Counted from the first letter of the stretch, positions 11,998 to 23,900 are shown. The stretch is DNA of 64,000 bases from Cercophora sp. LCS_1 (GCA_036250225.1 JAPZLL010000007.1:1302001-1366000), one strand, 5' to 3'. The notes: generated by a model from the sequence alone, not told the origin. Made by a program: numbers and translations.

Positions 11998-12624
11998 TCA
12001 TTTCTGCATAAAGTCGGCTAGGCTCAGACCGAGTCCCAGCCCAGATCCCTTGGAAGCCTTGGACTGCTCCAGTAGTGCTTGGAGGCCGCCTCCCTTCCTC
12101 GATTTGGCACGCTTTTTGCTGTTGGCGTTTGCCGTCGGCTTTGGGGGTTCTTGCTGGGCTGGTGGCGCCGTTGCAGAGACTGAAGCAGAACCTGAAGCTG
12201 TCGTTGAGGCAGAGGGTTTGGAGACCCTCGGCCCTTTGACGTGATGCCTCGAGATTCTCGCCGGAGGCGGGAACTTGAGTTCGGTCGTTTTTTGACAGTG
12301 TCCACATCTGATTACCTTGGTTGGGCCTGGACGGGGCTGGCTCTCGTCTTTTCCTTTTGGCTTCTCGACCTTGGTCACTTTTCTAGTAGTTGTTTTCTTT
12401 GCAGAATCGAGGGTCAGGGCGCTTCCTCTCCCCAGGACCATGATATGGCCACAACAGTTGCAAACATGCTGCCTCTGAATCTCGTTGTGAAGGATCTCGT
12501 GCTCAAATGTCAGCGCGTTCCTTTGCCTCATCAAAAAGGCCGAAGTCTCGGGAGATGATGTTGCCAGGAGATGTGCGGCATCAGTTAGAAACCTGAGAGT
12601 CGGTGGCAGCACGGTCGAGGCCAT
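11998..12624 (-). CDS. Rpr2/Snm1-like RNase P/MRP protein subunit
   Basis: About 208 residues from the chosen ATG at 12624 (MASTVLPPTLRFL). The frame is open to 12801, but the extra N-terminal residues look like leader sequence, while the chosen start gives the short helix typical of the family; a second in-frame ATG at 12639 is possible. The Rpr2/Rpp21/SNM1 domain shows an N-terminal helical part (SPETSAFLMRQRNAL, about 28-42) and a C4 zinc ribbon made of CNCCGH and RCGHCQ. A low-complexity Ala/Ser/Pro and basic tail follows (KKRAKSRKGGG). In yeast, Rpr2 and Snm1 are subunits of RNase P (tRNA 5' maturation) and RNase MRP (rRNA and cell-cycle mRNA processing). Which of the two complexes this one serves cannot be decided; its shape fits an Snm1-like protein. 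It lies between zpr1 and the CZIB gene, with gaps of about 230 bp on each side. Confidence 0.8.
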   Translation of the reverse strand: MASTVLPPTLRFLTDAAHLLATSSPETSAFLMRQRNALTFEHEILHNEIQRQHVCNCCGHIMVLGRGSALTLDSAKKTTTRKVTKVEKPKGKDESQPRPGPTKVIRCGHCQKTTELKFPPPARISRHHVKGPRVSKPSASTTASGSASVSATAPPAQQEPPKPTANANSKKRAKSRKGGGLQALLEQSKASKGSGLGLGLSLADFMQK

Positions 12625-12855
12625 TTTGACGGTGGTCATCAAGCTGTGAGGGAGAGTGCAAGCAAAGAAACTTGCGCCCACGATATCGAAATTTCGATGT
12701 CGCGCACTGACCATGCGCGCCACTCGAGCTCTCAGAACCTTGCCAAGCTTGCCTTGACAGTCAAACCCAAGTAAAGTCATTGGCAAGTATCGGCCGTTCA
12801 TTCATGAAGCAATGCTAGATTGAAAGGATCCGAGTGAGTTGGCTGTAGCAGATTC

Positions 12856-13552
12856 TCAAGCCCTATTTATCTCCCATTTGAGTTCCTTGATGCTCACCTC
12901 ATCGTTGGCCTTTTCGTCATAGTCGAACCATTCACCTTCAGTCAGCTCGACACCAGTGAATTTGGTGTTTGAATCAGTTCCATCCACCAACCACTCGCCC
13001 TACAGCATGTCAACATATTTTACGAAGGAAGGATCACGATGGAAACAAACCTCCGGGATGAACTCGGTGAACTCCAACCCCCTGCAGTCAAACTCGAGAA
13101 TCTTTCGCGGCTTTGCCGGCTCCGATTGTTCGTAGGGGGTGGGCGCAGCTTTGATCGTTGCGGAGGACTCTCTCTACATGGTTCTTATCAATATGAGCTC
13201 GTGGAAAGGGGGCATATGCAACGCAAATTGACCTTGCAGTTTTTGCACTTCCAGACGAAGTTGGCTTCACCACGGCTGCCACTCATCTCATTATTCTCCT
13301 TGCTTGAGGTTAGCCACGTTTGTAGGGACGTCTACGGTGAATTCCTCACAAAACGGCTGACGGCAACCTGATTTGGGTGAGTCTCTCTGCATGAAGTGCA
13401 TTGCACTTTGAAGGTGTACCAAAACGGGCTGTCTTCTGTGTCGTTCGGCCGCAGGTTCGTCACTCTACCCGCTGTTAGGAGAGAACCGTGCCAAGCCAAG
13501 GACCCAGTCAGACTCACCCCGCTAGCTCGGCCGTCAATGTCAGGGCGAACAT
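12856..13552 (-). CDS. CXXC zinc-binding protein, DUF866/UPF0587 (CZIB family)
   Basis: Five small exons: 13552-13518, 13464-13350, 13298-13233, 13173-13051, 12999-12856. The total is 161 codons including TGA, exactly the 160-residue length of animal homologues. Introns are 50-60 nt with GT-AG ends; the reading frame and the family sequence continue across every junction. Landmarks: AELAGVTNLRP near the N-terminus, a first CxxC (CTSC), SGSRGEANFVWKCKNC with the second CxxC, FDCRGLEF, and the acidic C-terminal part DYDEKANDEVSIKELKWEI. The two CxxC pairs bind one zinc. The molecular role of this widely conserved eukaryotic family is not settled. The gene is divergent from the PPR-like gene with a 364 bp shared upstream region. 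No single exon is long enough to be convincing alone, so it is easily missed. Confidence 0.93.
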
Positions 13553-13916
13553 TTTTTATGTGCAATGATGATCGCGGTAGAAGATCTTGTGCGAACTCCC
13601 AAAGTGCAATTATGATGGAGAGCGGTTTGATCGCGCAGTCACCAGGTTGGGTCTGCATGGAGGGGCAGAGCTTCAAGCGGCTGTGCCCCACATGAGGTTT
13701 GCTCTCGCTGGACGATAAGACAGGGGAGCCCCGATAAAATGGTATCGATAGTCTCCAAACGAGCATTGAGGGCCAGCCCACCCAGGCTCTGAAAATTATT
13801 GCTCGATTGACGCTCAGCTCCTGGTTGCTGGCATTCCGGTCTGCGGCACCACATCGCAACGCGACATCCACTTACCCTGTGTTGCTGTGTCTCCGGCGGG
13901 ACGACATGCCACGGCG
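13553..13916. promoter_or_regulatory. Shared divergent promoter region
   Basis: The 364 bp between the ATG of the CZIB-family gene (-) and the ATG of the PPR-like gene (+) must hold both core promoters and leaders. No clear TATA box or known factor site stood out. Confidence 0.45.
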
Positions 13917-16900
13917 ATGCAGGTTATTTGGTCAAGGGCCTTCCTTCGGGACTGTCCCCACCACGTCCAGCTTGGATCGACGGCGCCGAAAACGATCACC
14001 AGCCTGACCACGAAACGGCGAGCCCGTCATTGTAGGAGGCCGGCGAGCGCCATCTTTGCGCCCTATTGCACCGAAGCTACAGCTAGCGCGGCTGCTTCCG
14101 AAGCGGTCTTCGCAGATGTGGATGGACGAACACAGGACCTCGACGACAAGACGGCCGATCGAGACGAGAAGCTGGCGCATTTCATGGAACAGACCACAGC
14201 CTCGGACCTTGCCCCAGTCTTAAGAGGCGTTTTCTCTTATCCATCGCCAATTACAAGGCCAAGGACAGATGTCTTGCTAGACTGGAGCAGAGCCTCCCGC
14301 CTCCGGGTCCTGGAACGACTGAGCAATCTCCCACAGTTTCGATCAGCGGCTGTGAATCTGAAGGAGGAGTTTATGTTGCCACATGAGACTATCCGAAAGG
14401 ATAGAAGATGGGGACTAGATAGGTGTTGGCGTTTGATCGAATCTCACGACACAGCGGCTGAAGAGGGTCGGGAACCAAAGACGGCTTCACAGCTTGAAGA
14501 GCAGGCCAAAATGATTACGACTCTAGTCGACCGGCTGATGGAGGCGGCGTTGGAACGTGAGAGCGTAACGCCGGAACGACTGCGTGCTTCACGTAGCCTC
14601 GATTCACCGTGGAACATGCTTAGAATGCTACGGTCGGAGGGCTATCCTCGCTACATACATCCAGACCAAGACCGCGAAGCCACCCGGGAAGCGCGCCTCG
14701 CTTTAAATCAAGCCAACAGAAAAATTTTGGATGAGTGGGTGCCTTACCGGGTAGACAAAGCTCTCGCCAAGATCTGCCACAACTTCTTGGTATTGCAGGT
14801 ACCACCCGGAATCAACAATTATAATGTTTTGATCATGGGGCTCTCGGAGATCGGCGAGCAAAGACTGGCAGACATTGTCGTGAAGTCATTTTATCATGAC
14901 AGCCGCTATCTACCAACCAGTGGGACTAGCCTTTCCATGCTACACCATTTTCGTCTAAAAGGCGACGTCATTGCCTTTCAATCGTTGATCCGGAGACTGA
15001 TGGCCGGCGACGACCGTGGCTTCCTCGTACGCCGCCGGAGAATGGACCAGATCGATCCTAGGGATAAATGGGTCAAAAACTGGGTGACACGACACTCTCC
15101 CCGATATGTCAATGGTTGGCTCGTCGAGCCTCCTCGCCTAGGCAAACTTCATTGGGAAGCTATTATCCAAGGACTCGTTCGCTTTGGCATGCTCCGCGAA
15201 GCTGCTGGGGTCTTCGTCAGCTGCCTCGAACAGGGTACGATGCTGGACGTCGAATACGTCCGGGAGCTATTCTGTGCCTGCATTGAACTTGGAAACCTTC
15301 CAGCGGCGCGAATAATCATTGATGGACTGCTGCTGCATCCTGAAGCGGCCTCGCTCTTTATCTCTGGGCCCCCAGCCGGTGGGTTTTATATCAAACACTG
15401 CAGGCTCGGCAGGCAGATTCGCTTTCTCTTCAATATGGTCCTCGGATCGCCGAATTCGCTTCTCAAGTCGAACCACACACATCGCTGGAAGGTAGGCACT
15501 GTTCTCCCCGTCGCCATTGTTCAGCAACGACAGCAGGGAGAATTGGGGGATGCTACCATGAGAGCTCGAGTCGCCCACCTGGCGACACTTCTTTGGATTG
15601 ACGAGCTTTCCAAAACTGTTTACGGCATTTCTGGTGTAGTGAGGAAACTCAACCGGATTTTCGAGGGGAGAGAAGGTGTAGTAAACATCCGTCAAGTGGC
15701 AGTCAGCGCCCCCAACCACCTTGCAAATCCGTGGAAGCGTCTTGATGTCTTGGAGTGGCACAATACACGTTTCAGGCGGCTCGGTCGCTACTTGGCGCTG
15801 TGGTGGTACACCCGGAATTTGGATCGAGACCTCAAGGCTGCTGACAATTGGTTGATACGTGTGCGACGGAAGTGGCTGCAAGACAAGAAGGAATGGTTAC
15901 CTTGGTATCGAAAGGGCAATATGGCGAGCGAAAACGAAATCTCGGCCTGGAGCTGGTACATGTATCAGCAACAGCTGATGACGCCGGGCTCGAGGACGAA
16001 CAGGGCTGGGGACTGCTTCTATCAGGCCCGCTCCCTTACCGAAGGAACGAGAGAGTTGGTCCTGGAGTACTTGACTGTGCTTCACCCGAGGGGCAAGGCT
16101 TTTGTCAAGCGTCGACTCGGCGGGTTCATGCTCCCCCTACTCCTGCAAGCGGCCGCGGCATGTATACGGAACAACAGGCAAGCGATGAAGCTGGGGGCCC
16201 TGGCAGTCAAGCGGCCGATACCAGTCAATCGGACACTGCAAGGCCAGGTTGACGCACTGTTCTTGTCAACAAGGAGTTTGGTGGTAGAGTTCCTGGCCTG
16301 CTCCTATCCCGGATGGCGCCCCGGCGTTAAAACAATAAAGGTGCCATTCCGGCGCCTATGGAGGAAGGTCGAGCACGCTATGCGGCGGAATCGAGCCGTA
16401 TTCGGGTTGGAACCCATAGCAACAAACTGTTCAAGGCAGGCGGGCGAAGGACCGGGTGCCCCCAGTTGGTGGGCACAGTTATCTACAGCTTTTACGAAGG
16501 TTCTAGGGCCCTTCGTTACAAGCAAGAAGCTAGACGGGCGCTTGAAGTCATCTCCCACGGATCAAACCCGTTCCCTATCCAGAGACCGATTCGAGGGCCG
16601 CCATGGAGATCTGCTCAGTAACAAGGACGTCCAGGCATCTCAGGAAGACTCCAGAATGGATAATCCAAGCGTGCAGGGATCGACAACACAAACGCAACTA
16701 TACCGGCCGCCGCTACGAGCGGGCACGTCCAAGAAAAGCAGGTTGACCAACTTCAATGTCACGAACGACATTGTCACCGAGGCGGATCTGATCGCTGCCC
16801 TCAGGGAAAATGACACTACGCCGCAGGAGCCGTCCAGACGCAAACGTGGGAAGAAACCTTCTAACTCTGCCAACCCAAATACTGTTCTCAGCAAAAAGAA

Positions 16901-16976
16901 CCTCAGGGCCGCCCTCCGCAAGGACCTCAGGGAGGAACGTAGACGGCTCAAGGATCTGATGATACCCCGCGAGTAG
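13917..16976 (+). CDS. Large PPR-like protein, probably mitochondrial
   Basis: 1019 residues without introns. The frame opens slightly upstream, but the first ATG is at 13917 and gives MQVIWSRAFLRDC, a basic, acid-poor N-terminus typical of a mitochondrial presequence. PPR-like helical hairpins are visible around residues 300-370 (NNYNVLIMGLSEIGEQRLAD and the following pair) and 410-490 (HWEAIIQGLVRFGMLREAAG, then VRELFCACIELGNLPAARII). The rest is rich in Arg/Trp and looks helical. The tail is strongly basic (SRRKRGKKPSN, then LRKDLREERRRLKDL), which suits RNA or mitoribosome contact. Fungal PPR proteins of this kind act in mitochondrial mRNA stability, translation or ribosome assembly; this specific role is inferred only. 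I did not recognise a named orthologue. Confidence 0.75.
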   Translation: MQVIWSRAFLRDCPHHVQLGSTAPKTITSLTTKRRARHCRRPASAIFAPYCTEATASAAASEAVFADVDGRTQDLDDKTADRDEKLAHFMEQTTASDLAPVLRGVFSYPSPITRPRTDVLLDWSRASRLRVLERLSNLPQFRSAAVNLKEEFMLPHETIRKDRRWGLDRCWRLIESHDTAAEEGREPKTASQLEEQAKMITTLVDRLMEAALERESVTPERLRASRSLDSPWNMLRMLRSEGYPRYIHPDQDREATREARLALNQANRKILDEWVPYRVDKALAKICHNFLVLQVPPGINNYNVLIMGLSEIGEQRLADIVVKSFYHDSRYLPTSGTSLSMLHHFRLKGDVIAFQSLIRRLMAGDDRGFLVRRRRMDQIDPRDKWVKNWVTRHSPRYVNGWLVEPPRLGKLHWEAIIQGLVRFGMLREAAGVFVSCLEQGTMLDVEYVRELFCACIELGNLPAARIIIDGLLLHPEAASLFISGPPAGGFYIKHCRLGRQIRFLFNMVLGSPNSLLKSNHTHRWKVGTVLPVAIVQQRQQGELGDATMRARVAHLATLLWIDELSKTVYGISGVVRKLNRIFEGREGVVNIRQVAVSAPNHLANPWKRLDVLEWHNTRFRRLGRYLALWWYTRNLDRDLKAADNWLIRVRRKWLQDKKEWLPWYRKGNMASENEISAWSWYMYQQQLMTPGSRTNRAGDCFYQARSLTEGTRELVLEYLTVLHPRGKAFVKRRLGGFMLPLLLQAAAACIRNNRQAMKLGALAVKRPIPVNRTLQGQVDALFLSTRSLVVEFLACSYPGWRPGVKTIKVPFRRLWRKVEHAMRRNRAVFGLEPIATNCSRQAGEGPGAPSWWAQLSTAFTKVLGPFVTSKKLDGRLKSSPTDQTRSLSRDRFEGRHGDLLSNKDVQASQEDSRMDNPSVQGSTTQTQLYRPPLRAGTSKKSRLTNFNVTNDIVTEADLIAALRENDTTPQEPSRRKRGKKPSNSANPNTVLSKKNLRAALRKDLREERRRLKDLMIPRE

Positions 16977-18757
16977 TCGGCGTGGTGTCGGCTCTCTTAT
17001 AGTTCTTCGAACCGACCAAGGACCGGGATTGCCCACTGGCCGAACAACATGAAGCCACGTATCGAATATGTGTCAGTTGTATATATGTACAAGTGTATTA
17101 ATGAAGGTTGGAGAATGGGCTGTATAAACGGTTGGTATACCCGAATGTAATGAATGAACACATACCCAACACTCAATCGGTCCCGTTAAGTCTAGACCAC
17201 AACAGATCGGTCGGGATCACTTGACTGCAGCTGTCTGTCTGTCGGCGTTGTGTGTGGTACCTGACTAATGCTGGAAGGGTTTTTGTGATACACGAGTCAC
17301 GAGCATCGATTTTATTTTTGGGTCATGGCGGCAGCTTTGCTGGCTACTAGGCTCTGGTTAGTGATGCATCTAACGTTGTCTCAGCGAAGCGGTGAGCAGC
17401 AGGATGCAGTAGTCGCCCAAAGTTGGTGATTAAAAAAATCGGGTCACTGAAAACATCCCGCTTCGACTTCTTCTGACACCAATTGTTTCCTTTGGCATGT
17501 GTGTGAGAGCTTCGGCGTTGGCAGTATATTTTGAGGCCTCCAAGATAGGATACGATATCCTGGAATTCTGGATATGTCCCTTTGATAGAGTGCATGCCTC
17601 TGGCGTACATTTTCTTCTACGGTTGCGGTGCAAAGACTTGAGCCACCGGGTTGTAGACCGTTGACAAGCGGCACGAAACAAAGCAACTGGCACTCGGAAC
17701 ACGATAAAGTAGGAGGGTGTCTTCAAATTGTCGCATCACCCACTGCCTCGGGCCAAAAACACCCACGTTGCGGTGCTTGATGGCTGCTGTGGTGAGAGTC
17801 TCGTAAGGCCACCGAGGCGGGGGTGGGACGAAGGTTTAGCCCATTGTCCAATCAGGCGCAAGCCCCCCTGCACCGGACGCCACAGCGCTCTCTCACTGGC
17901 TCCGTGACGGGCCGGACCTGCCAGCGAGTCCTCTGGACTGCAAGGGCAACCTTACCAGCCCGGAATCCGGTTCTTTCCACGCCGCGCCGGATTCATAATT
18001 TTTGGGCGCCCACAGCACAGACGTGGGATGAGCTCATCAAGCATCTTTTGGCAGATGCAGACCGCTTCGGGGCCTTTGCAATGCCAGCGGGACCCGGCCT
18101 CCATCCCATTCCTGGGGTCATGAAGAAGCAGGAGCCGACTGGTGTGCTTTCTTAAAGCCCGAGATACCCCGGCCTACTCATCACGGGATCCATTCACCTG
18201 GTCTCGCCCCTTCTTCACGTCCCCGGCCCATTTCCTCGTTCGTCCTCCCCCACACCGCGTGACGTCTTATATGGAGTCCGTTTGCCGTCAGGGTCCAACA
18301 CTTTGTCCATGAGGGTGTCCAGCGTCTTTTATTGTCCCTGCCCTGTCTCGCTTCGTCCGAACGCAGTCATTGTTTCAGGAGACTAGCGTTTGGCACCGTT
18401 TGGTCTTTGCTTATCTAACCGCCTTTTTATAATCCATCTCACTACCGCCAGGTTGTTACACAACGAGTCGGTGCGCTTGCTGTCTATCACGTCTTCCCAT
18501 CATTTAAAGAAAAAAACGATAAAGAACAGGGCGTGCCCATTTCTTTGCACCCTCCAGCTGTTGCGGGGTCTGCTGGTATTCTCAAAAATATGCAGGCCCA
18601 GATCTGTCAACTTTTATCCCTTTAAACCTACCAATTCTGTTCGAGTGGTCTCAGCATACAACACTTGCGCCTTGAATCTCCGCATTCGCCAGAACCCGCA
18701 CTACAGCACGCCACCGCTCGTGCCCCCAACTAGACGTTGACTGGTCACAGACCCAGT
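16977..18757. other. Intergenic region and nuc-2 promoter/leader, no gene seen
   Basis: 1.8 kb between the PPR-like gene and nuc-2. Only short overlapping frames are present. The part from about 17.8 to 18.75 kb should hold the nuc-2 promoter and 5' UTR; GTGACGTCTTATATGG near 18260 combines a CRE-like TGACGTC with a weak TATA-like stretch. I saw no CACGTG (NUC-1/Pho4-type) box here. Confidence 0.5.
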
Positions 18758-21700
18758 ATGAAGTTTGGGAGAAAGTATGTTGGGTGCACCCCTACGACCC
18801 CCTCTTGCACAGAAACTCAAACGGGCTACAGTCTCCCCCGAAATCAGGTCCCCGAGTGGGCAGCCTCGTACATCAACTACAAAGGCCTCAAAAAGCTTGT
18901 CAAGGCGCTTTCAGTCGCCGCCCAGGATGGAGAGCAAGTTGATTTAGCAGGTGGGCTCCCTCACTGAGGGCGAAGCAGCCGAGCCTGCCGGACCTAACCT
19001 TCGTTTTGGCAGAGTTCTTTTTTGCTCTGGACAGGAACCTGGAAGACGTTGACTCTTTTTACAACAAAAAGCTTGGCGATGCAGTCCGTCGCCTGGAGGT
19101 TCTCCAGACCAGATATGGCGACCGTCCGGAAGCCGTCGCCAATCTCGACGATGATGAGATCGAGGAACTCATGGGAGCTCTGCTTGAGCTCCGAAGCCAG
19201 CTGAGGAAACTCCAGTGGTTCGGTGAGATCAACCGCCGCGGGTTCGTCAAGATCACAAAAAAGCTGGACAAAAAAGTCCCGAATACCACAACTCAGCACC
19301 GGTATCTGTCGAATAAGGTCGACCCTAGAAAGTTCGCCAAAGACACAGAGATCACCCAGCTACTTTCCGAGATCAATAAGTGGCTCTCCGTGCTCGGGGA
19401 CTCGCAGAACATCGACGATGCCAAATCTGAGCGGTCTACGCGCTCCCTGGGGCGCGCGTCGGCGAAAGCCACGCTTAGCATCCCAACGGCGCTCCTCGAT
19501 AAGTTGGACCAGGCGATCCGGAAAGATGACGTGGCAAGCGTAGAAGCAAGTCTCATTGAGGGCAAACTGGCGGCTCCGGAGACATCGCAAAGCTTGCTAC
19601 TCAACCTTCTGCAAAGGTCCATCTCCGCGCGCTCAAGGGGTGCCATTGCGTTTCTGTTGAAGAGGATAAGGTCTTTGGACGAGCCAGATGATATCAACGA
19701 GAGGAATTGTATCCACAGGTTGGTCATCCACATCGGCCGAACGAAAACTGCTTCTTCGAACAATGGCGAGCAGGAGCCGGGGTCATATCCTTTTCCTGGC
19801 ACGGTTCAGCAATACGCGCAACATTATCTTACCCCGGCTACATCTCCACTAGCCGCGCCCAGAGCGACGTCGTTGAAGGAGTCGAGCCTTCTCGGTCGAG
19901 ACGATGAGGCGGTCCAGATTCTTCTGTACCTGTTGGAGAGCCTAGAGCCGAACCAACGGGCTGCTCTCAGCTCCAAGGACGTGTTTGGCCGTATCCCGCT
20001 TCATTACGCCGCTCAGTTCGGATTTGTGATAGTATGCCAGGTCCTCATGAGCAAGATGCAGGAATGGGGTCAATTCAACGTCGAGAACGGCATCGATGCG
20101 CCCGAGTGGCAGGACAAGGACGGCAACGCGCCGGTGCACCTCGGCGTCATGGGAGGCCATCCGCTCACCACAAGGGCCTTGCTCCAGGGTGAAAACTGGC
20201 AAGGGATCAACGGTCACAAGGCAGAGATGAGGCGCGCCATCTCAAAGTCGAGTGCTGTACTCGCCATCGCGACCAAGGCCAATTTTGTGCCAATCGTGAA
20301 GATGCTTGTGGATGCGGGGGTCGATATCAACTGGCAGGATAAGACCGGCGAGACGGCATTTCATATTGCTGCGAGATTCGGCCACGATGAGTGCGCTAGG
20401 GTCCTCCTGAAGGGAACCGACGAACAGAAAGCCAACTTGGAATTGGCCGAGAAGTCGTTTGCCTGGACGCCTCTTCACATTGCAGCGGTGGACGGACACT
20501 TATCAGTTGCCCAGCTGCTTGTTGATGCTGGGGCCGACGTCGACAAACTGGACTCGTCGGGGTGGACGGCGAAAGAGCATGCGTCGCTTAGAGGCCACCT
20601 TGCGATTGCTCGTCTCCTCGCCCATCATAGTCGACCTGCCGAAGACACGGCGACTAGTTCTGATGACGAGAAATCCGTCACCAGTACTGTGCCATCCGAG
20701 GTTGCTTCGCTGGGAGACCGACGATCCAACGGCTCGTCGAAGCCGGTCGAGCCGATCAAGACGTTTGGCCATCGATACCTGAAAGAAGAAAGTCTAGTGC
20801 TTGTCAGTCTGGGTTCGATGGATATGCGCAAGACTATTGACGCGGTCAAATTAGACAAGGTTCCTCTCACCGAGGCTCACAACACGCAGCTGGACACTGC
20901 CCTCTCGGTCGTTGTGTCTGCCCAGGGCGCTCACGGGGAGCCGTCTGTGATCGACTTGCCGGTTCATGAGCATATCTCCACCGAGCCCATCGTCTTCACA
21001 ACCAAGGACGCTACCAAGGTCAAACTGCTGTTTGACATTGTGCCGACATACTCTGGAAACGAGAAGAACAAGATTGGGCGAGGAGTTGCTCTACTCTCAA
21101 GCGTCCGTCCGACTATAGGCGCTAAGAGGATGAATTTGCAGGGCGACGTTTGTGTCCCGATCCTGTCATCGAACCTGGATGTCATTGGCATAGTCAACTT
21201 CAACTTCTTGGTCATCACCCCCTTCTCACACCCCAATATGGAGGTCACCTCACGACAAACGTACTGGAAGAAGCTCACCGGACCCATGGTCATTGGCCAC
21301 CGAGGATTGGGAAAGAACATGACGTCGAACAAATCCCTGCAGCTCGGTGAGAACACCCTGCCCTCCTTCATCGCTGCAGCAAATCTGGGAGCTCAATACG
21401 TCGAGTTCGACGTCCAACTCACCAAAGACCACGTCCCGGTCATCTACCACGACTTTCTCGTCAGCGAGACCGGCTTCGATGCCCCGGTGCATACCCTGAC
21501 CCTCGAGCAATTCCTCCACATCAACCCCGACTCCTCGCGAACAAAACACCAGCCCAAAGCCCAACACCGCCAGCTCAAAATGGCACGCTCCAACAGCCCC
21601 GGCCCCCGGCAGCGCTCCATGTCAATGGACTACCCCGGTGACGAGTACGGCAAAACACACATGGAAGAGCGCATGAAGCACACGCGCGATTTCAAGGAAA

Positions 21701-22388
21701 AGGGCTTCAAAGCCAACTCGCGCGGCAACTTTATCCAGGCGCCGTTTGCAACGCTCGAGGACCTCTTCCGCAAGTTGCCCGAGTCAATCGGGTTCAACAT
21801 CGAGATGAAATATCCCATGCTTCACGAGAGCGAGGAACACGAAATGGATACCTATGCCGTCGAGCTCAACTCGTTTTGCGATACCGTCCTGACAAAAGTG
21901 TATGATCTTGCGGGCGACAGACATGTCATTTTCAGCTCGTTTAATCCGGATATTTGCTTGTGTCTGAGCTTCAAGCAGCCGAGTATACCGATCTTGTTCC
22001 TCACTGATGCGGGGAGTTGTCCGGTGGGCGACATCAGGGCGAGTAGCCTGCAGGAGGCGATTCGCTTTGCGAGTCGCTGGAATTTGCTGGGTATCGTCAG
22101 CCATGCGGAGCCGTTTGTGAACAGTCCGCGGTTGGTGAGGGTGGTTAAGCAGAGCGGGTTGGTGTGTGTGAGTTATGGGACGCAGAATAATGAGCCTGAG
22201 TTGGTCAAGGTTTGTTTTTGTCTCTTTCTCTTTGCGCAATGCTAACGTTGGAACAGAAACAAGTGAGAGAGGGCATCGACGCGGTTATTGTGGATAGTGT
22301 GTTGGCCATTCGGAAGGGGCTGACAGGTGGTCAGGAGGCGGGTGGATTGGAGAAGGCGATTAAAGCGGTTGAGGAGAGGGTTGAATAG
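18758..22388 (+). CDS. nuc-2: SPX-ankyrin-GDPD protein, NUC-2/PHO81/GDE1 family
   Basis: Four exons: 18758-18774, 18832-18950, 19013-22209, 22257-22388; 1154 residues. The first exon encodes only MKFGR plus two bases; splicing to exon 2 restores the canonical SPX start (MKFGRNLPRNQVPEWA). Domains: SPX at about 1-150 (inositol-pyrophosphate/phosphate sensing; YINYKGLKKL and a Lys-rich KKLDKKV helix), ankyrin repeats at about 365-590 (GRIPLHYAAQFGF, GETAFHIAARFGH, WTPLHIAAVDGH), a beta-rich middle region, and a glycerophosphodiester phosphodiesterase domain from about 800 to the end. The GDPD catalytic signature is intact: GHRG, ENTLPSF, EFDVQLTKD and the His in IYHDF. In Neurospora, NUC-2 acts in the phosphate-starvation pathway upstream of the PREG/PGOV cyclin-CDK. 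The yeast GDE1 protein has the same architecture and hydrolyses glycerophosphocholine. The intact active site leaves both roles possible. Confidence 0.93.
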
Positions 22389-23900
22389 ATGGATGGATGT
22401 TCTGCATTCAACTGCAGTGTTTGTTGTAGAATTTGTGACGAGTAGCATGGCGTTTGCGATTCACTTGGGGAAGGGTATTTTGATATCAATATCATTGCGA
22501 AAGAAACGATAGATTACTAGGTGGGTATCTAGACAGTCATGCACAGGGGAGGAAAGCGTTGCGTTTGATATCGATGGGAATGTATTACCGAGATGGGTAT
22601 CCCGGGTGAATTGGGGCTTGGGAGGGAGGGACGGACAAGAAACCGGTTTACACCAGACCAGCTACTGCCGTCGACCCGTTCTCACCAAGGCATGCTTATT
22701 TTCAGTGGGGAAGTGCGGTATTCAAGGTCAATACATATTCACTGGCATATCATCCTCAAAGAAGGGCATATCCTCCCGTTCGGGAGGCACCTGGTATTTT
22801 TGTTGGACATTTCCATTTTCTGTTCGGATAAGTGTGTGGAAGGTCTCGCAGCACAGGAAAAAAAAAAGACGCGACAGCCGCTGTGGCTGGCGCAAAAAAA
22901 TAAAAAAATAAAACCACCGCCCGCCAGCTTGCGTGCACCTTACTGCTGCATGCAACCCCAAATAAATTGATGGCGTTTTCTTTCCCATGCTGGATTTGGG
23001 CTCGCGTGGCCCAGACTGGAGCAGGCCAGATGCGGGCTGTGTCTGTCCCCGTCGACCGTCAGGGCTCGTCAGGGTGATCGGAAGAGGTAGCGTAGCTTAT
23101 CTCCCAAGTTTCTCTAGGTTCTCGGACGCAGGGAAATACGATGGTTCCATCCTGGCGGGCAACGGCGAGTGATTCAAACAAGACACGGTGAACGTCGGGA
23201 ACGGGGAAGGAAGAGGCTGAGCGAGATGGTATTCAGCTGGCTTGTCGAGATGACACCTCCTTGGGTGATGATGACTGAACCCCCTTGAGGTTCCCCCTTT
23301 GGGCGCGTCCTGCGAGGTTGCGATGCCGCTTTGGTGGTGTTTGGACCCCTCCCTCCCTCTAGCACGGAGAGGGAGGTCGCATGCGGGCTGGCCCTGGTTG
23401 GCTCCCTCCTTTTGTGCTGCTTTGCTGGGCTGCTTTGCGCAGGAGCTGAGGATGAGGGAGAATGGAAGCATGGAAGCCCCAGGAGGGGTTTGAAGAGAAG
23501 ACAGGTTTTCTTTGTTCTTATTAGTTTTCAATATTTTTATTACTGGCTCTCTTCCCCTCTTGCGAATCAAAGTTTGCTACTGGCATTTTTTCCCTTCCCC
23601 TCGTTCACCACCGCAACACACACCACTGCACCCCGCTGCGGTGTGCTGTGTGTGGAAGTGATCTTTTTTTGACGCAGCGAACGAACGGAACGGGGGGGCG
23701 CGTCCACACCGCACCGCACTGCACCGTACCCCGCCATCTACCCTTACCTCTCTTGAGCCACCAAAGCCCAGCTCTCCACATCCAAACCCAAACTTAAACC
23801 TACCCATTCTTTAATTTCCCACCTACCTGATCTTTCGTCACCTTTCCTCGCGCAACCTTATTTTTCTTCTGTGAGAGACAGCCGACACCGACGACAAGAA
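22389..23900. other. Intergenic region, promoter of the WW-domain gene
   Basis: 1.5 kb with short overlapping frames and no recognisable protein. It holds the nuc-2 3' UTR and, toward 23.6-23.9 kb, a pyrimidine-rich stretch ahead of the WW-domain gene. A-rich tracts occur at about 22858-22912. Confidence 0.55.
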
